A stretch of DNA of 64,000 nucleotides from Ceriagrion tenellum (lineage: Eukaryota > Arthropoda > Insecta > Odonata > Coenagrionidae), in the NCBI GenBank assembly GCA_963169105.1, contig OY720641.1, forward strand, positions 5,781,258-5,845,257, in the 5' to 3' direction. The notes beneath the pieces are model-generated. The model did no database searches and was not told where the DNA came from. It saw nothing but the letters and a program-made list of their open reading frames with translations. This document shows positions 8,673-22,079 of the stretch, piece after piece. Numbering within the stretch: position 1 is the stretch's first letter; every line of letters starts with the position of its first letter. Both the position numbers and the translations under genes were made by a program.

Positions 8673-11587
8673 TTGACGTAAGATACAATGCATAAAAATT
8701 TAGTTAAATATTATTACAGTTATCATAAAGAATGAGAGTGAGGCAATTTTCCGCTTCGATAAATTTTATTCCTAGGTTTCGATGTTCTACATCACAGGGT
8801 CAAATATTATTTGTTCCTCATGATGAATGATGAATTCATTCCACCACATCAAGCCTGATACTACTCTTTTTCTATTATTACAGTTATGTTTAATTTATCT
8901 CTTTTCCACCGATCCGTAATCGCCCACGCTAGTCTGAATCGACCCAAGGGTATGTATATCGATCACTTGTGAGACCTCTGTTTTGCCTTTAGCATATTAT
9001 TACGAGTTCAAATGTCCGTTCACTACTCACTGTGAAAACATCTGATGGTTGCCTCAGAAATATGTTTCCTAATGTGATTGCATTGTAGTTTTTCATTACC
9101 CTCCCCAAACTTTCTAAAGCATTTTTTTGTTAATTACATCCGCAATAGTGTGTTCGGTTGTTCACCCAGATTTCGTCAATCGTTTAATTGCATGCTCCGT
9201 CGCCCTCGTGTTATTTCGGGGGCGATCCTTTATCTTTCCTTCCTCGCCGTCGCCACTTCGTTCGCTTCCCGCTCCCGTCCGCACTGCCAACTAATCGCCG
9301 AATGGCGTTAATGTAATTGGTTTGGCGTTGCGATCGCTCGGCACCATCCCCTCTCCCTGTCTCACACTCTACTCTACCTCCTCAGTAGCAATTTTCATTT
9401 CGATGTGGATCGAGAAAGTGTAGCGTGTGAGGATGTTCTGTGTGTAATTGTCCACCGTTCTCTTCCCCCCCGCTGCCGCCTCATTTAGCTTCTGCGTTAA
9501 TTGTTTTCACGACTTAACGCTCCTCTGCTATTCCGTGTCGATTGTTGGCTCCGCGCGTGCTTCCGTTAGTGCGAGCTGTAAGAACTCCCACGAATGTACG
9601 ACGATATTATGGTTTGTGATCTCGTCGCCAAAAAACTGTTGTCTAGAATTCCGTACACAAACAACATTTTGGAAAGTGGTGCCTCCTAGTGATGAAAGAC
9701 GGAAATTCAAATGTAAATACAGTCTACAGATTGTAAATCATCACGTATTACCGGTTTTTCCATGAATATACACTGGTTTTTACTTACAATTAATCATAAT
9801 GCAGTGGATAAACAATGTAGTCATTCACGCGGGACGTAATTATACACTTTTTTTATATCCTCCGGTCTATAGATATATTTAATTCCTCTCCAAATTTAAT
9901 TACACCAATGTACAATTAACTTCTGAGCACTTCGTGAATATCGTTCTACGGCAATTTAATAATAATGCGAGGTGACTTCATGAGTATTCCCAACGGCCAT
10001 CATTGCAGTGTAGGTAAAAAGGAATGCACTTACCGACGCTTTGAACCGATTCTTAGTTATCAATGCAAGTCTCCTATTTTGGGTCCTCGTAGACGCATAA
10101 CCTGTTTTGCACCGTGGTACGAAGCAAGTTCTGTTTAATCAAGGCATTCTAAATTCTTTATTTGAGCCGAACGGGCTTAATGCATTCAAATTAGAAACAG
10201 AGTCTGGCAAACATCGTCGTCGGCACACGATGGACGTTTCATAAACCTCTTACACATCTTCTGTAATAGATATTTCCTCTCTACCATTTACGAAGTAACT
10301 TTTAGATCACAAAAGTAGCAATATACTATTATTCAAGGCATCAAGTAATTCATATCTCCTCGATCGTTATTGAATATTCACCACAGTCTCACGTTAGCAA
10401 CAATTAACTAGTACGTCTATTTACAATAACAACAGAAAAGACTCTAATCGAAGTGGCGCCAAGGACTGGGTGAACTAAAAGTTGAAATTTAGGCAACACG
10501 TAGCCTAGGCAACAATGCCAAACATCCCAATCCATAATGTATTCCATATTCATCTGAGATTACTGCGACGGTAATGTTTTATTTTAGAGTGAGTATTAGG
10601 ATGATGATACTGCTGGGTCTGCTGTAGCTTAGGAATGTGCCTTGATTGTGGAACTGAAATGTTCTTTATAAGAAAAACTAATGCATGGGCCAAACACCTC
10701 AGTGACTCAATAATCGAATTCCGCGACTGAATCGTCAAAAATCGTGAATCTGATATCGAAATTAGTTTAGTGTGAGGTAACGTGCTAGAAACAACCGTAC
10801 ATTAAATTTTAAACTCAATAAATAAATTGATGGATAAACTGACGCATTGAAAAGATAGTTTAGCTATCCCTCTTTACCGAGCATTCAGATATCTGCAATA
10901 AATCACAGATAGCGGAAAACGAAGCAAAATATATTTTTATGTGCTAGATTATAACTAAACTTTTTTGTAGCTACTGAAGTACTCTTTCTTTTTTCCTAGC
11001 CTTCGGAATAACAACTGCAATACACCTCATAACTCATGGGGAGAACGAGCAGAAAAAAATAACCACACTTTTCAAAGAAAATCACTCTAAGTTTAAATAC
11101 GTGTTTCTGCGCACGATTTTGTTGAAATATTGTAATAATGTAAATAAACCACTGTTGGCTAACTTGTGACTCAATTATGGTTCTGAATAAGCAATCATAC
11201 TTTTGCAATAAATTGACAATGAGGCAATGATAATCAATTAATTCCCAAGAACTATCTTCTCCTGGAGAAAAAAAAATATTTTACGGGAGAAAGTGCAGTC
11301 CATGATCGTTTTGTTGCAAATTATTTTCCATACCTTTCTTTAAAATTAATTTTAATCTGAAAGTACGATGAATGTCCTAAATTATTTAACTTTCTTTCTA
11401 AAATAAAACTCATGCGCACAGTCATTTTTTTCCTTAAAAAACGCAATGAGCGGCATATGAAATTTATCATGCATCGAGCTTGATCTTTCGTTACATCTAA
11501 AGTTTAGATTAGTTGATATTATTCACAGTAATGAACACGACGAGCAATTTGAATGAGGAGTCATAATTAAACGACAGCTTTGATATT
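8673..11587. other. Non-coding sequence
   Basis: Mostly AT-rich. A GC-rich patch at 9190-9370 contains a short open frame with a hydrophobic stretch (ILYLSFLAVATSFA), but it lacks splice or start support. No repeat family from elsewhere in the window is recognised. Confidence 0.4.
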
Positions 11588-11642
11588 AAGAACACTGTAT
11601 TTTTCCACAAATTTTATAAGTGTAGAAAAATACAGTGTTCTT
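11588..11642. repeat. Perfect 17-bp inverted repeat (foldback remnant)
   Basis: Arms AAGAACACTGTATTTTT (11588-11604) and its exact complement (11626-11642) enclose a short AT-rich loop. A few bases downstream, at 11660-11674, lies GAAGTCACGCCTGA. A similar GAAGTCACGCC tail follows the foldback at 22982-23146. That suggests a remnant of the same foldback family, although the hammerhead-like core is not visible here. Confidence 0.65.
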
Positions 11643-11689
11643 TACATCATAAGCAATTTACACGAAGTCACGCCTGAATTCACCGAGTA

Positions 11690-14637
11690 TATGAACGAAA
11701 GTTGGTTGCTTCTTGTTATCGTGGAGTTAACATGTTCAGATGTCCATCAAAAAGTCAAACATCTTAAAGGAGTCTCTTCCGGACTGGGTTGTTTTGGAAG
11801 ATGCTTCGTAATTATTTATATGAAATCAACTACACGGATTTTTTCTTGCAGTTCATAGATATTTATTGATGTATATTAGTGTTTTTTCTATGCAAGGCTG
11901 GAAGTAATGATGCTATTGTCCATAGTGATGATTCAATTGAGAGGAAATTCTAATAAAAGCATTGGTGGGGTAATTATTTCCCTTAACCTTTCATTGTGAT
12001 ATACCACCGGAGCCTAATTACCTGCAGTTCTTCGTAAACGTCCTAATTTTGATGGCCCTCTTCGATTGTAGCATCTTAAATATAATAACATTCTTTGAAA
12101 GTGTTCATTAGAATCATAGTCTAATGATTTAATTATAGGGTAATCAGTGATGAATTACCTTGGTATATTTGCGATTGTCCTGTTATTTCTGAGGAGTAAG
12201 GGGTAATGTTTGAGATGAACAGTCTTGATTGGAAAATTGAAAGGAAAAGACGAGTGAAACAATTCGGTGTGGATCAAGTTGTATTGTTCAGAAACTCAGG
12301 CTTTCGCAGAACGAGGAAAAGAGTAAGTTTTAGGCTTCGGAGAATTGGTAGAGGTCTAGTTCTTAGAGCGGATGAAGGAGACATAAGAGGAGGTGACAGT
12401 CGTGGAAATAAAGCAATGGACGTGTTTTGTAGGCATTTCGAAGAAGTGGGACAAAATAAACCAGTTATTTTATGAGTTGGTAATTTTAAGGCTGTGATTC
12501 ATGGGAGAAACTTGGGTAAAGGTCATAAAAATAGAAGAGAACAATCTATCATATGGAGCATTGCGAATTAGGAATAATGCATAAATGTTGGGGGATATAG
12601 TTAAGAACATTAATTCATTAAGTTAAGGGAGTCTTCTGTGATCATTTTTCGGTATTTACGTCATATATGTATGCCTGAAGCCAAATTAATGATGTAGTGT
12701 GCGGATTTTTTCTTGGAATTATTCCCTCTTAAATAGAGCGCATGGTTTTTTCACGCTGATGGTTGAAATCCAAGGTTGTATTGCTGCAGTGGGTCTAGAA
12801 ATGTTTCCGTATGTCTGCATTTTCCACAGCGTTAGACAAAATTATTATTTATTCATCCAATATGATTAAAGTGATTGTCAAGGGTTTCTATTATATTTTT
12901 CCAATGTAACAAATTACTATTGCGTTCTAAAAAAATGAAATGAAAATGGTATGGAATCATTTCTACGTGGCTTCCAAAGAGTTTATTATTTAGGTTTGCA
13001 GAAGTTTTTAATCCTGTATTTTTAGACCACGATGTTGTCAGCCAGGTGCACACTGTCTTTCCGCTTCCTACCACTAAACACCGACCTCTTAATCATAATG
13101 GACAGCTGAAATCATCAATCTTCAGTATCTCCGGTTGAGTTCAATGACCTGAGAGAGAGCGTATTCCTGTCTGCTACCGTTGTTACGAAAATGCGGAGGA
13201 TACCGACAGAGGGATTTAACAGATGATTGGACTTATCTTTTCTGTTGTAATTTGTCATGAGACGCGAAACAAGACATTATATGACGAGGTAAAGTGGAAA
13301 ATCGATAATTCGGAATTTCTAAACGACGAGATTATCCAAATAACGGAAGGTTTCGTGTCCAGTTTCGGTTTTGACGACCGTATACTTTGCGCTTATTAAT
13401 TCGAGACTACAATATGGCATATCCTGTTGGGGAGGCTGTTATTTTACAAATATTCAGTCCATAAGAGTTGCGTAAAACAAAATCCTACGGGTGATTCTAC
13501 GTACTCCTCGGATAAAGTCTTCCTATCCATCGTTTTTAAGGCTAAAAATTCTTCCAGTCAGGCGCGTATATGTGTATAAAGTTTTAATAATTTTCTATAA
13601 TCGCGGAGGGCACAAAAATAACCCTTTGGCCCATCCCTAATAAGCTGAGAAAAAACCATTGTTTCATAATTGCGATACCTTATGTTGATGCCTGTAAATA
13701 TTTTGATAATTATATAGCACAAAAGGTTTTTCTACAGTTACCATAAGAGTTATACTGCTGTAACAAACAAGTATTGTTTACAAAGAAACTGTTAAATTGG
13801 TTATTTAAAAAAAAAGATGTTGAAATATTAAACATATTCAAAACTTTAGCTTAAGTCTCTTCAATAAGTTTTCTATTGACCGTGTTTAAAGATTCCATAT
13901 AGTTTATGTAGAATTGCTCCATATGCATTGTATTCTATTGATTGTAATTAACTGAGATATATACTGCTGTAGATAAATTGTAACATCTGTGTGATAAGAA
14001 GATATTTTCATATTGTGTGAGGACACTACTTGTATGTTTAGTTTAATAGCCCTTGGTATATTTTATTCTGTTATATTTTCATGTAACTGCCGAAAAACTC
14101 CATATCCAAGGAATGCCAACCCCATCACAGGAACTTTCCATCAGGGGTGCCTAATTTCACTCTTCTGTTTATTATTTTTAATTTTTGTATTTCTTGTTGG
14201 AGGGGAATAAATATTATTAGTATTATTTTCTATAATTTTGCAAACCTCATATAACCGTGAATAGCAACCTGAATAGCCGTGAAAAAAGCCACCGTTTGCC
14301 ACCTGAATGAACTGTTTGGCGTAATGTTAAGCCGTCGGGTATCAGCCAAGGAAAAGAATTCGCGCTTTCCATCGAAAGAGGGGTTTATATATTTTTAAGG
14401 TAAAAGATTTCATGGTAATATTGTTTGTTTTTCACATTACTTCCCACCTCATGGATCATTGCATCTTACACGATGACTTACAACGGCTTTTTCAGTCACA
14501 TTTTATTTTCAGCTTGAACGAAAGTAATCTAAACACCTAAAAAGCCTTATTTCCGAAACGCATCTGGTCTTGCATATTCCGGTTGATCGATGTTCTTCTG
14601 TATTTCGGCGTGTAACTCGATGACGATTACATTATAT
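11690..14637. other. Non-coding sequence
   Basis: No gene supported. The frame at 12206-12475 is rich in K and R, resembles no family and has no codon bias. The frame at 14013-14210 is short and hydrophobic but unsupported. Confidence 0.4.
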
Positions 14638-14796
14638 CATTGTGAAATGAAAGCAGTAACTTAGTAATTCCTCATCTACTTGAGTAACGACGTTGGTTTC
14701 GACTTATGAAGTCATCATCAGGCTTCATAAGTAGAAACCAAGGTCCTTAATAAAGTTTATTTGGAATTACTAAGTAACAGCTTTCATTTCACAATG
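14638..14796. repeat. Foldback repeat with hammerhead-like core
   Basis: Inverted arms at 14638-14711 and 14723-14796 start and end with CATTGTGAAATGAAAGC and its complement; the middle of the arms has diverged. The loop is TCATCATCAGG. On the minus strand, 14697-14721 reads CTGATGA, T, a GAC...GTC stem, then GAAACC, the clearest hammerhead-like core in the window. The tail AAGTTCCACAAAGTCTCGAC follows, related to the tails at 11660 and 23155. Confidence 0.75.
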
Positions 14797-14932
14797 CAAG
14801 TTCCACAAAGTCTCGACTGACACAATCAGTTTGAGTACATAATTTTATACCAGGCTATATTTATAATTCTAGATGTGTCAAAAAAGTGTTTCTGGTGCAA
14901 GTAGAATTAATAGTGTTAGGAATGAGTTATGT

Positions 14933-15077
14933 TATATCGGCTGCATTTTGGGGTTTTCACCGCGATGTTGTTTTTGCTGACAACAGTTTCGTCTGCTTTC
15001 CAGCAGGCGTGCTTACGTCGTGTTGTTGTCACCAAAAACGGCAACGCGGTGAAAACCCCAACACTGCAGCTTATAAG
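14933..15077. repeat. Foldback repeat with degenerate hammerhead-like core
   Basis: Inverted arms of about 55 bp (14933-14987 and 15022-15077) share GGGGTTTTCACCGCG and its complement, with scattered mismatches. The loop on the minus strand carries a damaged core (CTGCTGGA, a short stem, GAAAC; about 14988-15007). It directly abuts a LINE fragment, so open frames that cross 15060-15080 are chimeric. Confidence 0.65.
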
Positions 15078-15475
15078 ATTGGAGTATCGCGGAAACCATC
15101 GCACCAGCTTCGTTAGATATGTAAATGGCTGGGTATCGAAAAGGACAGACGAGGAGGTATTGGATATTTTTGGAGAGGAGAGGAATCTAGTGGTGGAGGT
15201 TCGGAGAACGCTGAAGAGATGGATTGAGGGCGTACTGTAAAGAGAGGAATGCTGAATAGGGTAATAGATGGGAAGAAAATGGGGAAGCCTGGAAGAGGAT
15301 AGGAATTCTGGACAAAATAAGGAGGAGGAGGCGATATGAGGAATTTAAGAGGGATCTATCGGCGGATCACGTAGGGAAGGGAAAGCGGAACGATATGTCT
15401 GACATTAGGACGTTTAAATATGTACTGTTCATAGACCTACCAATCAGCCGGTAGAATACTCACATGATTAGCAAG
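15078..15475 (+). mobile_element. LINE ORF2 C-terminus and 3' UTR (endonuclease/reverse transcriptase type)
   Basis: It encodes RTDEEVLDIFGEERNLVVEV, then RRTLKRWIEGVL, stop, REGMLNRVIDG, the standard C-terminal region after the thumb in this LINE group (compare R-I-T-N-E-E-V-L-R-R-V at 54938-55207). Stops and frameshifts interrupt it. The 3' part, GGCGGATCACGTAGGGAAGG to CCAATCAGCCGG, recurs at 20820-20890 and 22725-22845. Confidence 0.8.
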
Positions 15476-15639
15476 AAAAGAAAACCTTGACGTTCCTTCC
15501 GGTTGGTCGGCCTATCCATTGAGCCCGGAATCCTGATTGATTGAAACCATTCTAGATGGTTTCCCATAATTTTTGAATCTGTACTGGCGAAGAATCTGTA
15601 TTTTTATTCGCATCGTAGAGCATGTTTTCTCAAATATTA

Positions 15640-15960
15640 AATTCATCAATCTATAGCATACGAAACAGATACATGAGAATGAAATGAATGGTGAGAGAGA
15701 GGTAGAAGTTAGGCCGAGAAAGTTGTGGTTGAATGTGGTTGAGGAAATTCTTAGGAGGAGGAATATTAGGAGTTTTAAAAACAGAGGGCGTGTATGAAGC
15801 AGTTTATGGGGGCAAATGAGGCAAAAGAGGTTTGTAAAGATAGGTCAGTATGGAGGTAATTTTTGAAGCACAGCAAGGTGTAAATATATGTATTTATGAG
15901 TGAAACTTAGTGACTTTGCCTACCCCGGAAGAGAACGGCGTGATTGGTGTGTATGTATCA
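15640..15960 (+). mobile_element. LINE 3' fragment (RPRKLWLNVVEEILRR type)
   Basis: Translation gives GEREVEVRPRKLWLNVVEE followed by LRRRNIRSFKNRGRV, then stops. It is related to the minus-strand RPRKSWVNAVEE sequence at 42295-42560. The 3' UTR ends with GTGACTTTGCCTACCCCGGA, a block that recurs diverged at 16820-16870 and about 53570-53640. It is 5'-truncated and dead. Confidence 0.72.
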
Positions 15961-16324
15961 ACCTTTAGCGCCATCATCATCATTGGATCACGTATGCCAA
16001 GGAAAAAGGAACGATGTGCCAGAAATTAGAATGTCGGAATAAATACTGTCCAAAAACCTTCCTATCAGCTGGAAAAATGCAATTCAATTTCTCAATAATT
16101 ACAATTCAACCTGTCGTTGTCGTAACAAAACCCACCAACCTTCATTCCCTCATCCTTCTCTCGCCTGCCTCCCATTCTTTCTTCATTTCATTGCAACGAC
16201 GTACTCCATTTTAATAGACGAGCTGAAGCACTAATGTATAATTACGAATTTAACGTCCTTCGCCTCCTCATCAACTCCCCCCACAGTGAGATTGTAATAT
16301 ATGTATGTCTGCACATTGAAAAAG

Positions 16325-16710
16325 CTGGCCAGAATAGACTAGAAGCCTTCAAAACCTGGTGCTGGAGGAGGATGCTGAAGATAAAATGGACGGACAAAAT
16401 AAGAAATTATGAAGTTCACAGAAGAGTAGAAGAGGCAAGGACCATTTAATGGAACACCATAAAGAAAAGAAGAACGAGATTGATTGGACACACCCTGAGA
16501 CACAATGGGTTTGTGAAGAACATAACTGAAGGCAAAATAGAGGGAGAAGTCCCCAGAGGAAGACCCAGGAATAAGTTCATAGGCCAAATAACGAGAAAAG
16601 TACATAAGAAGAGATAACAGGAGGTAAGGGAACTAGCATTAGATAGGGAAGTTGAAGGGCGGCAGTCAACCTATCTTAGGATTGAAAAAGCAATGGTGAT
16701 ACTTGTCTGA
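16325..16710 (+). mobile_element. LINE ORF2 C-terminal fragment
   Basis: It reads RLEAFKTWCWRRMLKIKWTD, KIRNYEVHRRVEE, then RTRLIGHTLRHNGFVKNITEG, RGRPRNKFIGQ and VRELALDREVEG. These are consecutive motifs of the LINE C-terminal tail. The first stop falls at 16447 (after EEARTI), and a second follows KKR near 16618. The segment at 59778-59935 matches its last third, including NKF, KKRYEEVRDLALDRDEW and a stop. Confidence 0.85.
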
Positions 16711-16799
16711 AAATGTAGATTTTGCTGTCGCACCTGATAATGAATGCGTGGCAGTCGCAGCACGTGTTGTACCAAGTTAATATAAAGTGGGCCGAGCGC

Positions 16800-16870
16800 T
16801 ATCATTCGTCTGTCGTTTCTGAGACTTTGCCCACTCCGAATGGGAATGGGGTGATGGGAATATGTTTATG
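16800..16870 (+). mobile_element. LINE 3' UTR fragment
   Basis: GAGACTTTGCCCACTCCGAA and GGGGTGATGGGAATATG resemble the terminal block at 15905-15950. It is a short diverged piece. Confidence 0.45.
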
Positions 16871-16871
16871 T

Positions 16872-19800
16872 TTTGCCCTTTCTAAACTTTATGAAAGTGG
16901 AAACACATCAGCGTCGCTAAAAGTTGTGCGTTGTGGACTTTCGTCTCCCATTAATGCAAAAATTGGCTTTTTTTTTGTCTCGATCGGAGGAGGTTATCAG
17001 CGCAATACTGCGTCTCCATTGCAGAGACTCATGCTTTGAATATGATTGCACTCTTTCTGATTGCGTTGGTCAAGGTCTCCGATCATCTTTTCTACGTTTT
17101 TTCTTGCATAAAACTGCTGGTCTCCTTAATGCCTTGAAGGGCTTGTCAAGGAGGGAAAAATTAACATTTTTTGTATCAGGTCGATGGAAAAAAGTGATTG
17201 CAGAATCATCGCCGCCGACGCAAGTTAAGGCTGGCGTTCAGTTCTTTGGCGTAATATGGAGAGCAAAGTCGATGTGTAGCTGTTTTTGCTCACTTAGACG
17301 TTTGGACGTAATTTAGTCGAGATGTTTCTCTAGTCTTGTTATAAACTATTTATGATTTTATTTTAAAATATAAGCAGTTTTAAGAAGTGTGATGTAATGA
17401 CAGAATTTTGAATGGCGGAAACGTTCTCAGTAATTGACTAAATTTACACATTTCAGTGTATAACGTATTTTTTCGCGCCGCATTCTGAAAACGCATATGC
17501 AATTTCTAAAATATACTAATGTGAGTTATTCATTTATTATTTGTTACAATATAGAGACAAGCTGCGAGGTGATTCATATCTTACGCCATCATTTCGTCGA
17601 AATTTGCTTATTTTTGCTGTTTTTAGTAATTTACGACGGGGTTTTTAAATAATGATTTTTTTAAATAACATGTGTCGGAAGTGTACAGCCGTACATGTAT
17701 TGCATCGAATACGGCTTATATTTTTCTGATATTATGTTGAAAGTTATTTTTGTTGGTGGCTGACATTTTGATGTAATCGGAATGCATATTCTGTACAGCT
17801 AAATATAATTCTCTGAATTTCAATGCCTCTTGATGTTGCGATACCTTGGTTAAACCTATCAAATCGAAAAAGATCACACCTTTCTAAGTTTTCAGCCTAT
17901 GAGTAAATCGTCTCACTTATTTTGCGTCTTTTTAGTAAGTAAATTCTGTTATGCTTCTCGACCTCAGAATTCTGCCTCAATAGTTTGTGGTAATTGATCA
18001 AATTCACTCGATAATCTAATTCTGTTATTTATGAAGTTAGCCTGACCGAGCCTATAAAATGTATCTTTTATTACTTTTGTTACTGTGATGTGATCCTGGG
18101 AGGTTTTATTTATAATGCTGGCGTTCGGATAACCTGTTTAATGTAATTAATGTGGTTATCATATGTTCGGATACCTTTTTCTACCATTGTGGTCATTCTT
18201 CGACGTAGAATTTAGAAATAGCAAGTGTAGGAGATATTAATATAAATAAAACTTCCTATAAAAAGGGGAATTTTTGGTGAGATAAGAAAATTAATCTGTT
18301 GAGTAATATAATTAACTTGAAAGGAAGTTTCGAAGAAGAAGGTTGCGGAAGGCAATGGGTACATTATGTTTGAATCATCATTTTATTACCGTGTTCTCTG
18401 TCCATGAGGACGATTCTTGTTTTATAGTCAGTGAAATGAATTCAATTCGGTGAATGTCACTCATGGAGGATTGTGCCAAGCCTTTCGGACTATGAGCATG
18501 AGGTGTTCCATGAAATGGTGTTCGTGCTCTTGCAGCAGGAACGAAATTCATTTTAGACATGAGACGACACTGCGTTACTCTTCTGGTTTTGTGCCGAATC
18601 ATGAATGGGCGTGGTCCTACGTCACTTAGTGTTGATGAAGGAGTACTACTCGCCGAGGACCCGAGATCCATTCCCGACGGTTTTTTAGTGCTTCGTGATA
18701 TTCATGTTTTGCTATTGTGGTTGCCATAAGTATCTAAACCTGCAATCGTGGATCATGCTAGACCAGCACATTCCGGGCAGTTTATCGGCTGTGGTGATAA
18801 TGTTTGACCTTTAGCACTCAATATGACCTGCTTTGACACTACTAGAATCCATATAGCTATCGGACCTTTCTAGACCTATATATGCATTGGAAAAAATATT
18901 GCTATATATGTGTCTGTTCAGCGATTATACATGGAAGTAAACTCAAGTTACATGTATCATATAATTACTACATATTAGTAATATACTCAGTGACCCTTGG
19001 ATGAGTATTATCGTCGCTCGTATTCTAAATATGTAGTTGAATATTTTAATAAGTCGCGCCAGCTCTTGGTGAGTTGTGAGTTAATAAATATTTCTTAATA
19101 TGGACAGAATTATTACAGCATGAAGAGCCAAAGTTAAAAGGTAAGCTTACACTAGGAATATTGATCAAATTCTTACTTCTCTCTCAAAGATTGCGCGTAT
19201 AATACCATTGATTATCTACTCTATTATGAGTGTAAGCAAATGAAGCTAAATTGTATGGTAAATTTAAGTTTTTGCTCTGAAACACTATTTTAATGACTCC
19301 CAATGAGGGATAAAAGAATAGTTAGGTTTATGGCATTTCAGCTGAGTTTACGAAGCGAAGAAAATATTGGATACTTTTGAGAGTGTAATGAGGCCTATGC
19401 GTTACATATTCGTTAAGTAACTGGTTTGTATCGAGGAAAGGAAGAATGTAATCTTTTTTCTGGCTGTGGTTTTTTAATAGGACGTGTTGCATCTCGAGAG
19501 ATGCAGGTTTTTAAAAAAATTCTCTGGCGATGTTCGTGTCTACCGATGGCGGGACGCTTTCACTGTGCAATCAGTTTCCTCATCTGCAATCAGGAAGCAT
19601 TCGTAGCGATTTCATGGGGATGTGAACCCGGTGAGCAGATACTTTTACTTTCGACTTCTAGTTGAATAAACCCTGAGGGCACCCTTCACTCTCTCAAGCG
19701 GTCCAACCATGGGGTGACGGGAGAAATTGTTTTCTGTTCACAAAGCCTTATTTCACGATGAGATGCTCATATTACCATCGCATGCATGGTTTTTGCATTC

Positions 19801-20424
19801 CATCGAGGGTAAATCTGCAGTTCCTCCGGGAAAGAAATCCATTTTTGAGCACTCCTGAGCTTTGGTAAGATAGCATATTATATTATCGAAAAATGTCTGT
19901 TAATTAAATTAAATTAAGTAATGTACAGGTTTAGGAAGCATACCTAGCTAATTACAAACCCATTTGAGGATTCAGGTGCCTGCATTCGCAATGAAGTAGG
20001 TTGAACTATTATTTACCGATTGCACATTTCAATTGTTTCGCCTCTGACAACGTGCCGTATTTTTCCGTATGGCACTTCTCTACCTATTCTTTTATCTTAG
20101 AGGTACATATTTTACCTCGCTAAAATCTGCCATCAAAGGAGGAAGCGTTTGGCATGATGGGTGAAGAGAAAAAACTTGGAAAGATTAAGAAGAAGTTGGG
20201 AGGTTATTGGGGACTCAAGCTCAAGCCTTAGGTTGCTTAAGGATGTGAATGATAGGTAAACGATGAAGGGGAAAAAAGAGAATAGGTTTTATAGGAGAAA
20301 AAGTGTAGGACGTGTGATTAGGCGAAGAAAGAAGTATGCTTGGCTGTTAGGGCCCTGCTTAAGTAACAATCTTCTTGATTTTTACTTACTTCCATTTTAA
20401 ACTGTCTTAGTGAATTGATTAAGA
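16872..20424. other. Non-coding sequence
   Basis: No gene is supported in this 3.5 kb. The open frame at 16924-17316 (about 130 codons) has no ATG start, no codon bias and no recognisable motif. The frame on the minus strand at 18378-18671 is likewise unassigned. Confidence 0.4.
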
Positions 20425-20895
20425 TGATCTGAGTGGAGACGAAAGGAAAAGGCTGGTTGAAACTCTAATTTGGAGCTGACGCTTTATGGGTCCTGGACGT
20501 GACCATTTCGAAGGGAGAATGTACTCAGATTTAAGCATTTGAGATGTGGGTGGGGAGAAGGTTGGAGAAGTTGAGCTGAGTGGCGAGAAGGACAAACGAG
20601 GAGGAATTACAAATGGCTAGAGAGGAGAGGATGCCAGTAGTAGAGGTATGTAGGAGACAGGAGAATTGGATGGAAGGCGTATTGAAAGGAGAGGGAATGA
20701 TAAAGAGGGCAATAGAGGGAACACCGGTAAAGCACGGTAGAGGAAGGAAAAGGATAGGAGTTCTGGGCGAAATAAATGACGGGAGACGATATGAGGAATT
20801 GAAGAGGGGTCAAATGGGGGGACATCCATAGTAGTGGAAACGGATTAGGACAAGTACTGTCCTAAAACCTACCAGTCAGCTGCTATAATGATATA
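20425..20895 (+). mobile_element. LINE ORF2 C-terminal fragment and 3' end
   Basis: The RKRLVETLIWS motif near 20438-20475 is followed, across frameshifts, by ARRTNEEELQMAREERMPVV, KGEGMIKRAIEGTPVKHGRG and RRYEELKRGQMGG. These match the thumb and C-terminus of the LINE group also seen at 15078 and 54715. The tail CTGTCCTAAAACCTACCAG and CAGTCAGCTG lies at 20858-20882. The copy is defective. Confidence 0.82.
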
Positions 20896-22077
20896 ATAAT
20901 GATGATGAACCGATAGATCACCTACATAATAATGCAAAAACCGCGTGTTCATGCCGTGACTCCTGGGATTTGGAAATGCGAAGTGGCTGTCAAGTGGCTG
21001 CGTAGAAAGAGGGGATATTTTATCCTTCGGCTGATGCGGCGTTGTCGAAATCCGGGTTATTTTTACTCGCCCTAAATCCTGAGCATTCTTTTGACAGAGG
21101 AATGGAACCGTGCGGAGTTGATACGTTGAGAATGCTCACTCAATTCTCGCGCATAACCAAAATAACCTGTGGAAGGCGTCGGCGAGTATTATTTCCGTTT
21201 GGGTCAACGAGACGCTGAGCTCTCCGAATAACCATGCTGCCTTATATTCTCAGAAAGTCGCGTTCAACTTGGTTTTCCATCTTTCTGAGTTTCTGTGAAA
21301 TTCGGAACCTGAAGCTGACAAAACAACCTCAGTTCAAGTGAAGAGTGATTTGTGCGCCCAATGGGAGTGGTTCGGTTGAATTCTCAATCTTCTGAACAGC
21401 GAGATCGGTGGTATGTCGCATTAATTTTGGACTTCAGGAAATGCGGAAGGAGAATTGGAGTCATTTTCTGAGGCGTCATATTTGTTCCCTTGGAAATTAA
21501 CGTCATCAGGTGTGAGCTCTCGTTAATAGGTAAATTTGTTACTTTCCCTTCATGGTTCAATGCGTTCCCTTATCTGCGCCATATTCCTATGATAAGATCG
21601 ATCCAGTATCAAAAGTTTATTACGTCAATTGCAAGGTGAAAGGTATTAGACGCAAGGTTAATTCCCGCACCGAAGGCCTTTAGCCTTATAATTGACTCAA
21701 TTAGGTGCTCTGTGCGTCAGAATGATTGATCACGTCATTTATATGTATATTCCTTTGATGTTGACTTACGAGTCTGCTCTGCCATTTTGACTGCGTAACA
21801 CCTAATCCAAAGAATGAGAATGCATCAGTATGTGCTTACGATTATACTACTTTCTCTCTTTGTGGAAGCAATAATTTTAATTCCACGCGCAGCAATAACT
21901 AACTTATAATAACCAAGAAGAGGTCGGAGGCCATAGACGATTGACTTGACTTGAGGGACGATACTTTGGCCACGACCAGTTTTAATTTAGAAAGAGGAGG
22001 GCAACTGGGTAATGCAATTGCGGTGATGAAAACACTAATGTTTAATATTAAAATTTCAGTGATGAGTACCTAGACTG
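20896..22077. other. Non-coding sequence, moderately CpG-rich at 20990-21420
   Basis: No open reading frame with coding character. The elevated CpG between 20990 and 21420 is not explained by any repeat I recognise. Confidence 0.35.
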
Positions 22078-22079
22078 TA

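Noticed and set aside
9078..9311. Possible signal peptide frame (ILYLSFLAVATSFA)
   Set aside because: No splice sites or codon bias, a stop soon after, and the frame depends on a GC-rich patch.
14929..15240. 103-codon frame spanning a foldback and a LINE tail
   Set aside because: It is a chimera: the first half is the palindrome, the second the LINE C-terminus.
16924..17316. 130-codon open frame
   Set aside because: No ATG start, no codon bias, no family motif and no splice support.
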